Assembly (NCBI GenBank): GCA_001949185.1
Contig: BDGG01000009.1
Span: 1,361,347 to 1,425,346 of the forward strand
Reading direction: 5' to 3'
Length of the DNA: 64,000 bases
Source: Ramazzottius varieornatus
Taxonomy: Eukaryota > Tardigrada > Eutardigrada > Parachela > Ramazzottiidae
The notes below the pieces were generated by a model. That model made no database searches. It was given only the letters and a program-made list of their open reading frames with translations, and had not been told where the DNA came from. Below, piece after piece: positions 37,790 through 50,955 of the stretch. The translations under genes were made by a program, and so were the position numbers. How positions within the stretch are numbered: the first letter of the stretch is position 1; every line of letters starts with the position of its first letter.

Positions 37790-40358
37790 ATGGGAGCGGA
37801 TACAGCCGAATACCTGGATTGTCTGCGACAGGGATGCAGCTCCTTCGTCTTGCTCTTGCTAGTCCCACTGACCATCCTTCTCATCGGTCCGGCCATCCGC
37901 CCGGTTCAAGCAGTCCATCAGTTGACGTTTCAGAGGATGCAGCAGTATGATTTGTCGGGTTCCAGCAGAGGTATGTTGCTAGCTTTGCCACTTCCGGTTG
38001 AATACGACTGATGGCTGACTCTTACAGGATCTTCCGGCGTTAGTCTCAACTGCGAAGTCCGAACTCTGTCCAGCGCTTCGGTGACCCGGCGATGTGTGGT
38101 CCTGTCTTGGAAAGAATTCATCGCCAACGACCTACGGTCCATCGTCAACAGAGGCGTGGTTGCGCTCATCATCGTGCTGCCTCGAAACCTCAGCACGATC
38201 GACGGAGACAATCGGCAGGTAAAAGACGGTTGCCAGTCTGACGCTCTCATGACTTGAACCAGTAAGCTGATGGTCATGGCTTCTCTTCAGGCCTTTGTCG
38301 AAGCCGAGCGTTCGATTCTGCGGATGGAGCTGCAAATTCCCGTCTACTTTGCCAACCAGACTGATGTGGTGACGGAATGGCTGCAATCCTTGTCCTTCCA
38401 TGCCGAACTGAACGCGCCACAAACCGCCGTTGAAGGTATGTTAATGACATATATCATCCCTTAGCCAAGAGCCGCAAACTTAACTTATGGGGTTGGCCTG
38501 TGCCAAAAGTAGGGAACGGAGGTCTGATGGGCTGCCATCTTGTTCTCATCGGTCTTGATTCTTGCAGAACTAATGCAGCAAATCACTGGGGACTACTTTT
38601 ACCTGTCGAGTAATCAATACTCTGTCAAGCAGCTGAACGATGCCAAGGCCACCAACTTTGTGGGACGGCTGGGCTCTGGCAGTGCCGTCGGCGGAAGTGA
38701 GAACCAGGGAGTCATTGTCCTAGTTGCTCACCTGGACGCATTCGGCGTGGCGCCCAGCCTGTCCTTCGGAGCCAACTCGGATGCTTCCGGAGTGGCGGCT
38801 GTAGCTGAAACAGGTCGGATATTTTTCTAGAATANNNNNNNNNNNNNNNNNNNNNNNNNNNNNNNNNNNNNNNNNNNNNNNNNNCTGACCATTCTTCTTG
38901 AACACAGTGCGTGTGCTGAGCAAGTTGTCAAGGAGTCAAAAGTCTTCACCGAAAATCGACTTGATGGTACTGATCAGCGGTGGAGGAAAATACAACTTTT
39001 TTGGAACGAAGAAATGGCTGGATGAACAGGGAGAAAATGCCGAGAGCAGCCTGGCCTCGCGCATTCGCTACGCGGTCTGTGTCGATGGAGTGGGTAATGG
39101 TGGTCAGCTGCGGACCTATGTCTCGCGACCACCGAAGGAAGGCAGTACCATTGGTCGCTCTCTCCAGGTTGGCTACTGCTGATGTGCCTACGACACCCTA
39201 TCCTAGTATGTCCTCTTGACTCATGTGCTAATCTTCCACCAATCATTCTAGTTCCTAAACCAGACGTCGGAAAAGGTGATGGACGAAGTGGCTCTGATGG
39301 TTCACAAGAAGATCAACCTGGCCGACGACGAACTGGTATGTATACTTTGTCTGATGGGATGAGACGTTGCTGTCGGCACAGTAGTTTAGCATCATCCGTG
39401 CCCAACTACTCTTCCCACCTGACTTGCACGTGGATTGGCGCTGCAACACCTGTCTTGCTTTTGCAGGCTTGGGAACACGAACAGTTCAGCTTGGCAAAAG
39501 TCCCAGCCTTCACCTTGTCAAGAGTCAGTATGGACAGTGGGTCGGAACGGCGAACCATCCTCGATGTCGAGTAAGAACCAAAGTCTGTAAGACAATTCAC
39601 AGTCGGCTTTCATGCTGCAGTCAGCTGAAATAAGTCAAGTCATGTTGTTGATAGTTCGGCCATTGACATGAAGTTCTTGATGAAAACTGTCGAGATACTG
39701 ACAAAGACTCTGGCAGCGGACATGTATGGATTCACAGAAGACGAAAGTAACGTCTTGGACAGTTCCTTCCTGGTAAGTGGTGCGTTTTTGGCCGAATGCG
39801 CAGTGGACCCATTCGAGTGATGGCTTGCTTTCAGGCTGTCGATGAAGACAACATCAAATCCTGGATGCGGCTGCTTACCCAACAGCCTCGCTCTCTTCAA
39901 ATGCTGACGGCAGACCATCCAGCCATGGCGGCAGTCAAGGAGCATCTAACCAAACATTTGACGGAAGTGACCATCAAGCAACTGACAGAGAAGGGGTACG
40001 GGAGGGTTCTCTCTTGCTATCTAAGATGGTACTTATTTCCTTCCTTGCCCAGGGACACCGAGCTGATCGTTTATGGCCCTATGGAAGTGACCGTGACGGC
40101 TAGCAGGACGAAGCAGCCTTTCTTTGATCTTTTACTCACTGCTGTCATTGGCCTTTACGGTGCGCTAGTCTACTTCCTGCTGCAGGTAAGGACCTGACGA
40201 CGTTCCCCGATCAAGAGGCGCCTTATCCATGAGGTATATGATTGTACGTTCCGTTGCAGTACGTGGACCTGATCACAGTCGCTAGACGACTACTGGGGCC
40301 TCTGCTGCTGGGATCCGGCATCAGAACGCGATACTCCAAGCCTACAAAGTATCAGTAA
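37790..40358 (+). CDS. NCLN: Nicalin, ER membrane protein related to nicastrin
   Basis: Type I ER membrane glycoprotein that, in the family, pairs with NOMO and TMEM147 in a complex at the translocon. The ATG at 37790 leads into a hydrophobic signal segment (SFVLLLLVPLTILLIGPAI) and then the family block VHQLTFQRMQQYDLSG. Signature parts of the aminopeptidase-like lumenal domain follow: VIVLVAHLDAFGVAPSLSFG, GANSDASGVAAV, SGGGKYNFFGTKKWLDEQ, VCVDGVGNGG, VHKKINLADDELAWEHEQF and VPAFTLSR. A C-terminal membrane span (FDLLLTAVIGLYGALVYFLL) and short basic tail end the protein at KPTKYQ. As in other nicalins the metal-binding residues of true peptidases are not conserved as a full set. A 50-N gap falls inside a short intron, so no coding sequence is lost: ACAG|GT (38813) splices to CACAG|TG (38905) in frame. 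Confidence 0.93.
38835..38884. other. Assembly gap of 50 Ns within a nicalin intron
   Basis: The gap lies between a good donor and a good acceptor whose exons join in frame to the expected nicalin sequence. Its true length is unknown; 50 may be a placeholder. Confidence 0.9.
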
Positions 40359-40441
40359 GCACCACCACGGTAGGGTGCATGATGGTTTTGACTTTTATAC
40401 GCCATGATCGCCCAGTTCCCCTGTGTGAGTCTGACAAAATC

Positions 40442-40447
40442 AATAAA
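40442..40447 (+). terminator. Polyadenylation signal AATAAA for nicalin
   Basis: AATAAA occurs 84 bases after the nicalin stop codon, on its strand, before the tail-to-tail neighbour begins. Confidence 0.65.
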
Positions 40448-40673
40448 AGTTCTCATGACTTTGAACTATGCCAAAAGATAGCACGCTGTAATGCGCAGCT
40501 AAAAAAGATTTCTGTTTTTACCTCTGATGTATAGCGCATGCAGTACTTGTCGTTACCTGATAAATGGCCAGGTAACTGAAATAAAACTTGAACGGAAAAT
40601 AATATGAAAACTTTTCTCGGTAAAAGTTTAAGATTTGAGCAGAGCTTCGTTACCACGGAATTTATAAGTCAGT

Positions 40674-42991
40674 CTATTGCATAATGGGCATGGCTGTGGC
40701 CGATCTGGTGTCCGTCGTGTCGGACTCTCTCCATAGTTGTGTGATGGTCTTGGTCTGCGTGTAGAAGGAGAGGCCAGACTTTCCGTAAAAGTTACTGTCG
40801 CCAGCAAAGCTAGCGCGCGAGCCGGTGAAACTGAACATGGGTAACCTGCAGACAAAAGTCAGCGTGGCCGTTGCCTTTTCCGGTGGGGTTTCTGTCCGAC
40901 AGAGATCGTGAGTGGACTTACGGCACTGGGATAGGGACATTCACTCCGATCTGGCCAACATCAATCTCGTGGGTAAACTTTCTGGCGGTGGCGCCGTTTG
41001 TTGTGAAGATAGCTGTTCCGTTGCCTGTAACAACAATTTCTTTGCAATTGACCTCCTAAGTTGATGACAGCTGCGTTATGCAATCTGACCATAAGGATTC
41101 TTGTTGATAAGATCGATTGCTTCATCCAAGGTTTCGGCGGTCAGGACACACAAGACCGGCCCGAAAATCTCTTCTTTGTAGCACTCCATATCGGGGCGGA
41201 CATCGCTCAAGATTGTCGGCCCGATAAAGTTACCCTTCTCGTAGCCTGCAAAGTACAAAGCGTCATAGATGCTGTTATCAGTTACTTCACTCCATCTTGT
41301 CATTACAAGACGACAAGACGAGCAGACCTTTCACTTTGACATCTCGACCATCCAAGACCAGGGTGGCACCTTCCTTCACACCGCTTTGGATCAGCTGCAG
41401 GATGCGGTCTTTGGCTTCCGGCGAGATGACTGGACCGAGGTCGGCATCAGGCACGTGTCCAGCGTTGACTTTCAGCTTCTTGGCTCTTTCGGCCAACTCA
41501 GGGATCCACTTCTTGGCCTCACCCACGAAGACGGCGGTGGTCAAGGCCATACAACGTTGTCCGGCCGCACCGAAAGCAGCTCCCACAAGCTGTTAAGACA
41601 ATTTGCCAGCCTTCTAGTACTTCATCAACGAAACATACCCTCGGTTAAAACTGAAGTAAGCCGACCGGCCACCGCGTACCTGTGTCAGGGTGTTTTCCTT
41701 GTTGGCGTCGGGCATAATTACGCCATGGTTCTTTGCTCCTAAAAAGCCTGAATTAGCCCAAATTATGCTGGTACGCGTAATTGTGTAAACGAGCTTTTAC
41801 CTAAATTAGCTTGAACGCGTTTGCCGTTCTTGGAGCCTCTTTCGTAGATGTAGCGACCAACCTTGTCGGAACCGACGAAAGAGATGGCTTGAATATCTGG
41901 ATGGTCGCAGATAAAGTTGACGGCATCGTGGGCGCCGTGGATGACGTTAACGCAGCCATCGGGAATGCCGGCTTCCTTGCCCAGCTCCACCAGCCGCATG
42001 CAGGCGCCGGGATCTTTCTCCGATGGCTTGATGACGTAGGTGTTGCCGCAAACCAAGGCCAGAGGAAACATCCAAAGCGGAATCATAGCCTATAAAAGTC
42101 CAAGATGCAAAATTGCTACCAGCTTCCTATTTCTTGACAGCGCGACATCTTAGCATTGCGCCTGTCATACCGGGAAGTTGAAGGGAGTTATGCCGGCACA
42201 AACGCCGAGTGGCACGCGGAATGTCAGTGTGTCCATATCTTTCGATACCGAGGGTAGAGTTTCACCCAGCTGGAGGGACGTAATACTGCAGCAATGGTCA
42301 ACAACCTGCAGAGAAGCGCACATGGAGTCGGACCACCACTATCCAGAAATTGACCAAGGGACATCACAGCCGCGCGGAACTCACCTGAAGACCTCGCAGT
42401 ACGTCACCTTCCGCGTCGACCAGGGTTTTCCCTTGTTCTTTCGTCACAAGCTGCGCTAGTTCTTTCATGTTTTGCCGGATGAGATGTTGGTATCGGAACA
42501 TAACTTGTTGACGGGTCAGAACTGAAGTGCGAGACCAGTCTTTGAACGCTCTCTACAAAGTAACATCGATGGTCAATCGTAGATTATTCTATCCAAGATT
42601 CATCTTCCCTGCTTACCTTGGCGGAAGCAACTGCATCCTCCATTTCCTGCCTTGTACTCTTGGGCACCAGAGTGATCACTACAATATCAAGTAATGACGG
42701 TATCCGTTTGATGCGATACTCTTGTTGGGGATATATAGTACATTATTAGTAGTATTCCTCTTCACTGCCTTCAGCCCTCGCAAGCCAGCGATAGATCTTA
42801 GTATTACCTTCATTGGTAGCCGGGTCTTTCAGTTCGATCCAGTCATTGGTTTTGGACTCAACCATTCGGCCATCAATAAAGTTCTTGGTGGTGGGAATGT
42901 TACTTCCGGTCGACGCGAAGGTCCGCAACTGGAACGTCCATAAAGCGTTCTTCTTCATACCAGAAAGGCTTCTCAGTAATATCGGAGCCAT
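40674..42991 (-). CDS. ALDH6A1: Methylmalonate-semialdehyde dehydrogenase (acylating), mitochondrial
   Basis: Oxidises methylmalonate and malonate semialdehydes to propionyl- and acetyl-CoA in valine and pyrimidine breakdown. Minus strand, many small exons. The start at 42991 gives [18 protein letters not shown], an Arg/Leu/Ser-rich mitochondrial presequence, followed by [20 protein letters not shown]. Conserved blocks: [99 protein letters not shown] and [18 protein letters not shown] with the catalytic Cys. The end carries [39 protein letters not shown] and a short tail to MPIMQ. This enzyme class uses CoA rather than water for deacylation. Presence alongside beta-ureidopropionase in the window is probably coincidental. 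Confidence 0.95.
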
Positions 42992-43481
42992 CCTCAACGC
43001 TTGTATGGTAATTTTGGCTATCCAGTGACCCAGGAACCCAGAGTCCTGCAAAGACGCACCTACAAAACGGCAATGAAAATGAAGATCCCTGCGAACTCGC
43101 GCAACAGGCTAAACAGTGGCTAAACTTTCGCCTGTTGAACACGCTGTATTGAAACGTCGCCTACTTACAGGAAACTGTAACAGCACGTGGGTGGGCTTCC
43201 AACAACGATGACTTGACGAGTGCAACAGGTTCTAAACTCCACAAAGCTAAAAGACGCTCCATGCACGGCTTCCTTGCGACGGAAACGGAAGTTCAAAGCA
43301 AGTTTTGAATGAGCAGCTGACAAACAGCTGATAGGCTCAATAGGTGGGTGTGGCTGTGGGAGACCGCGCGCTGTGACATCATCCATTGCACCAACATGTA
43401 CAAGCACTGATTGAATTTCTTGATAGAAACCTGTGCAGAACTTGTTTCTGCTATGCTTCCAGGTTTCCTCGATAGTCCTCG
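42992..43481. promoter_or_regulatory. Divergent intergenic region (ALDH6A1 / RNA-ligase-like gene)
   Basis: 490 bp between divergent start codons; no specific motif recognised. Confidence 0.35.
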
Positions 43482-45402
43482 ATGACCATGGCCGTCCTGT
43501 TCAGCCAGGAACAACTACTGGGACAGCTGGAAACGACGGTTGAGCGTACTCTCTATGCTGGTTTGGCACAAGGTTCTATCTTCAGCAATTTGTCGGAGGA
43601 GGAGCGATCGGAGAATGCCCAGAAATGGCTGTCTTGGACTCTGGGCCAGAAGAACCTCAAAGCCGCCACTTTTAAAGTTCCTACGGGTATATTGCCGGAA
43701 CACTTGGAAGGGGAGCTGACCGACGTTCGGGTCTTCTCCCGCGGACCAGATGATAAGGTATACGACCAGAATCCCCTCTTCCGCAAACGCGTCGCTCGCG
43801 GCAATTGCGTCTTGGAGATACGCAACCGCAAAGACCATTCCACTCGAGCAGATGGTGTCATCTTCGCGCTGAAAAAGTTCACTGGTGGTCTAGGTAAGTA
43901 AGCTTCTATACTCTCATCTGCGGGATACCGCGGCCAGTTGGACTAAACCTGCACAATTAAAGTAGTTCGGCACTTGACTTTTCCGCGATTTATTTCGAGG
44001 CCTTAATGAATCTGTTACATCAAATTATCTGGAATTTCTACTTCTTGCAGGTGACGATGATGATCGGGAGATTGGGTAATTATTAGGTATAATTTGTAGT
44101 ACCTCGTACCGCGAATGTCGATAATGTTATATTGTTTAAATATGAATATCGACGCCTTTTTTCTAATTAGTCGGTTTTGTTTGCATTCGATTGTAACGTT
44201 GAATTTCTTTCAGGGATGGCTTCAAATACGAGAAATACTTCAACCAGCCGATCGAGAATGCCGAGCGAGTTATCTGTACGAGAAAGATGAATGGTGAAGC
44301 GGCGCATTTCGCCGTGCGGTGGATGGAGGATGATTTTTACATTATAGCCGGCTCGAAGAATGTCCACCTCTTGTTCCGCAAGCGAGAAGAGATCGAACTG
44401 TATGGCGAACCACGCTTCCAAGTGGCCCGAGACGTGGCCAGGACTTGCTTCGACGAGCTGCAGGCTATGAAGGAAGAACTTCGCTGGAGACTCTTCAGCT
44501 TCTTCCACCACACCAAATTCACGGCCGTTTTGGAGATCCTGCTTCCGCATTACCAACACGTCGAAAATCTGTCCAGCTATGCTGAGCCTGCCCTTTACTT
44601 TATCAGCTGGTCCAAGACCGATTTTGCTGAAGGTTACGAGGAGGACATTTGTGTCCCACCAGACATGGGACAGAAGGTAGCTGCTGCTTTCGGCCTTCGT
44701 ACGACGGGTAAAAATTCGAAGAAACGCTTTTGACAACACCCGATGGTCTTGACTTCTCTTATCGATAACCCTTATATCTCTTACGCAGGCTTTGAGAGCA
44801 TTCTGCATAAAGACCTCAAGGCCAAGCTGATACAGATCCGAACGGCGCATGGAACAGAAGGACAGGTTTTGTATTTCGTAGATAAAGACCAAAAAGTCAT
44901 CGGCCTGCTGAAAAAGAAGACTATCTGGTACGGAGCTTGATATGACGCAAAAAACTAGCCACTCTGATGGAGTTGCTGTACATGCAGGTACATTATCCTT
45001 CGTGCTATTCGTGAAAAGGCCAAGAACGGGGCGTCCAAGCTTCGACGCAACGAAAGTTCGCAGTTTGACCTGGCTGACACTCAAATCCGAACCTGCAAGC
45101 GCATTCGCGAGATTAAGCGTTGGTTGGGGCTGGACGAGAAGGCGACGGCGGAATGGCAGGACCTGGCCACCGGCTTCTTGAAATGGCTAGCCCACATGTT
45201 CAAGAGCAAAGCCATAAAGAGCGAAGAGCTGTTTAGTTTGTATCCGGTCGTCTGGGCCAACTATCTGAAGAGTGCTGGTCGGACAGACAAGATCGGCGTG
45301 ACCAGCTGTTCCCTCATCGACGACCCCGACGAACCCCACCCGGAAGCAGCGCCACAGCCAGAGCCCACCGACAGAGACGGCCATGACCAAGGCCATTCCT
45401 AA
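43482..45402 (+). CDS. RNA-ligase-like covalent nucleotidyltransferase, uncharacterised
   Basis: Five exons (43482-43893, 44051-44075, 44214-44707, 44789-44927, 44988-45402) with consistent phases give 494 residues. Ordered motifs match the lysine-nucleotidyltransferase superfamily (DNA/RNA ligases, capping enzymes). Motif I KxxG is KMNG at residue about 170 (44284-44295), preceded by FKYEKYFN as in T4 Rnl1-like proteins, where a KFFN block comes before the active Lys. A motif III-like strand is FYIIAGSKNVHLLF. Motif IV is EGQV (residue about 333) and motif V is LLKKKTIWYIILR, about 16 residues later; both spacings are normal. The C-terminal 140 residues are basic and helical, then acidic. 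Likely reaction: ATP-dependent self-adenylation of the Lys and RNA end-joining; this is inferred, no ligase activity is shown. I do not recognise a named orthologue. Exon 2 is only 25 bases. Confidence 0.75.
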
Positions 45403-46036
45403 AGTCGCGGCCTTCAGCTCCTCTTGTCCATTGAGATATTTGCATGTCAGCCAGCTAGAGGAACCCAGTTGAGATTCCATGGTTATGTACGGTATTGTCG
45501 TCCGGCTTCCGCTAGGTCTCTTTTTGTACTGGTCGGCCAAGCAGCCGACTGCTCTTTGTACTTGACTTTTTCACTTGGACCTTCAAGTTGTCATGTTATC
45601 TATTGCCGTGTCTTATGAAGGTCTTTCATCATTTCTCCTGTGTCATGAGGACTTGTATATCCACCGAGGTGGCTGTTGAAGTTGTTAATTTTGACCGAAA
45701 AGAGTGTGATACCCGTGGGCTTGGTGTAACCTACTAGTCGTGGCTTGTTGTCCATTTGATGCCAGCTCGAGTTTACTCGGTATCCACTTTGTGGTTGCAT
45801 GGCTGACTGACTTGTGTGCATGGAGTTTTCAGCACATTCCGTACACCATTGTTCTATGCAAAACCACAAATGGAACGGTGCATTTGGTCCCCACCCTCAA
45901 TGAGTACCTGATTGTGGATAAGTGAGCAGCTCTTCTTAGCTTGCTACAGCGCAAAGTTCGATTAGCTTACTAACAACAGATGCTCCGAAGGTGAACTTGT
46001 TCGGTTGAGGAGGGTGACTTTGATGGTATAGACATC
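45403..46036 (+). other. Region upstream of the GH16-kinase locus, possible decayed 5' exons
   Basis: A splice-bounded stretch (acceptor near 45831, donor near 45923) reads HIPYTIVLCKTTNGTVHLV and TLNEYLIVDK, and after a small intron continues KCSEGELV, then a stop. In another frame the same DNA reads SVEEGDFDGIDIL and runs straight into the hydrophobic start of the next frame. This may be a further 5' part of the broken receptor gene, or the end of a separate one. I cannot assign it. Short 3' UTR of the ligase-like gene also lies here. Confidence 0.3.
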
Positions 46037-48761
<2,725 letters not shown>

Positions 48762-48990
48762 CGAATATGTATATTTTTCTTATATATAATACAATATATT
48801 TGTCCATGTATATTTTCCCGCATCAATCTTCCGTTATATGCTACAAGCTTGTGGCCATCTAGCTATTGTACCGCTGTCTTTCTCAACTTTTTCAGTTTCT
48901 TGACTATTCCTGTGTTAACAGCTGGATTCTTTTGATCGGGTCGCGAACGGTAGCAGACACTTTGTCTGGTTGTTCCTCGACGTTAAACCC

Positions 48991-48996
48991 AATAAA
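48991..48996 (+). terminator. AATAAA downstream of the kinase locus
   Basis: AATAAA lies 230 bases after the last kinase-frame stop codon, on the same strand, and could end its transcript. Confidence 0.45.
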
Positions 48997-49336
48997 CTCA
49001 AACTCAAACATTTGATAGCGCAGTTTAGGTTTTCGTGCAGAAGATTCGGCTATACTCTCAGACAAACTTGCTGTTTAACTGACGAAGTCGTCCGTCTTTC
49101 GGAAACTGCATCGCGAGCACTGCAGACACACTGCAGTATAGACAAAGGCAGGCCTGTCAAGCGTTAGTGATGTCTTGTGAGTCATCGTAAGCAGGCAAGA
49201 TGCGTCATGTAATGTCCCCTCTCTGGGTGTGTTGCTCTGCTTTTCTGTAACCTGTACGAGAACTGCAAATCTGTTGACAACTTTTCCTCTTCGAGTTTGA
49301 CATCCTCTTCTTTGTGCCCACAAGGCGTCTGGCAAG

Positions 49337-50489
49337 ATGGCTTCCATCAAGAATCTGCCTCCATGCCCGGACAACCTAAAGCCCATGCTCCATTACTTGA
49401 AGGCGGCAGCCGAGCATGACCAGCGGGATGCAGTGGTGGCCTACTGGCTGCGCTTCTACGCTGTCCAACTGGGCATCAGGATCGACAGTAAAAGCCAACC
49501 AGCCAAGGTCTTCATCTCGGGAGTGATGGACAACCTGGAAACGACCAAGAAGAGTCTAAAGACAAACGAAGCGGTGACCAGCGACATGGTGTAAGTATCG
49601 TGTACAGTCGATCATATTCTTCTCTTGTACGTGTAAATGCTATGGACAAGATCAAATGTCTTGAATCGTTCTTACAGTATATACCTGTGCTTTCTAGAGC
49701 GCAAGCCCATATTGAGAACTACGCCTTGAAGCTCTTCCTGTGGGCTGATAGCGAAGACCGAGCATCACACTTTAACAAGAATGTCGTCCGAGCATTCTAC
49801 ACTTCCGGCCTGCTCTTTGATGTCCTCTCCGTCTGGGGAGAGCCTACGGAGGACATTCTTCGCCAACAGAAGTACTGTACTCCTTCCAGTGCTACAGAAA
49901 TACTCGCTCATTCCCAACATTCAACTTGTCTTACTTCAGGTATGCCAAATGGAAGGCGGCCTATCTGCACAACTGCCTGAAGAACGGCGAGACTCCGGTA
50001 CCTGGCCCAGCTGGTGGGGAAGAGGCTTCACACGAGGCTGGCCACGTTACCACCGTCACCAACGAGGAAGAGGCCGAGCTGCGCCAGCTAGGGCAGTTTG
50101 GGCGAGATGACAACATGAGCAGCTCCACCACATTCAACCACGGCGGCGGCGGCGGACAGGCCTGGTCGAATTCGCAAGCACCTTCGGCCTATGACAAGCT
50201 CTTTCTTCCACCGGACCACGCTTCGCCAGCCGCCAAGCCACCTCACACGCTGCCCACTGCGGCTCCCAGAGGGACAGCAGGCATGTCCAGTCACACACCT
50301 TCTCCTTCTACGGAGAACCGAGTACCTTCCAGTGGTGCAGTCCAAATCATGTTGTCTGCCGACGACATGAGCAAGGCCCAAAAGTACTGCAAGTACGCTG
50401 CTAGCGCCCTGCAGTTTGACGATGTGGCCACCGCCACCGATCTCTTAGAGAAGACACTGCGCCTGATCAAGACGGGCAGGGAAGACTAG
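49337..50489 (+). CDS. VTA1: VTA1 / LIP5, VPS4 cofactor of the ESCRT pathway
   Basis: Stimulates the AAA-ATPase VPS4 during ESCRT-III disassembly and multivesicular-body sorting. Three exons, 49337-49590, 49698-49871 and 49940-50489, give 325 residues (human 307). The N-terminal tandem MIT region shows CPDNLKPMLHYLKAAAEHDQ, VAYWLRFYAVQLGI, IENYALKLFLWADSEDRA and WKAAYLHNCLKNGETPVPG. A Gly/Pro/Ser/His-rich linker follows. The C-terminal dimerisation domain that binds VPS4 is present (SADDMSKAQKYCKYAASAL, ATATDLLEKTLRLIKTG). Splice joins reproduce the family sequence exactly at each border. It lies tail-to-tail with the NUP205-like gene. Confidence 0.95.
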
Positions 50490-50866
50490 AGTAGCTCCCA
50501 CCGATGGAGGCCCATGCATGTCGCAACCTTCTTACTATGTTGCTTTTCATATCGTATATGGCAGCATATTACTGTAGAGGCTTTTCCCCGCTTGCTTCTG
50601 GACTAGCCAACCTTGTGACCTTATCTCCGCCAAATACCAGATACATATTATTTCCTCAGTTGCCGCTGGCTTATAGAAAAGAAAGACTTTGCGGAACATT
50701 GCGGACAAATAAATACCTGGTCTTCTGGAAACCACAGTGGAAAGCCTTCAGAGCTTTTGAACAAGAAAAAGTCGTGGATAATGACAGTCAGCACTTGTCA
50801 AAGCGGGATACTGGCCAAGATTCAAGACTGGGCGTTGGCCTCCTGCATGACTAGAATAAGTCTATC

Positions 50867-50872
50867 AATAAA
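50867..50872 (+). terminator. Polyadenylation signal AATAAA for VTA1
   Basis: AATAAA 378 bases after the VTA1 stop codon and less than 100 bases from the last codon of the opposing NUP205-like gene. Confidence 0.65.
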
Positions 50873-50955
50873 GATTCCTAGAAATGCGTTGACTTCCGAG
50901 CCGACTTTCTGCAACAGAAAACCCTCCCGATGACTTACTGCCTTGCAGACCGACC

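Noticed and set aside
50840-50955. Extra last exon of the NUP205-like gene (acceptor ttctgttgcag at about 50910)
   Set aside because: Possible but the donor would be weak and the region overlaps the VTA1 3' end; the read-through stop at 50956 is simpler.
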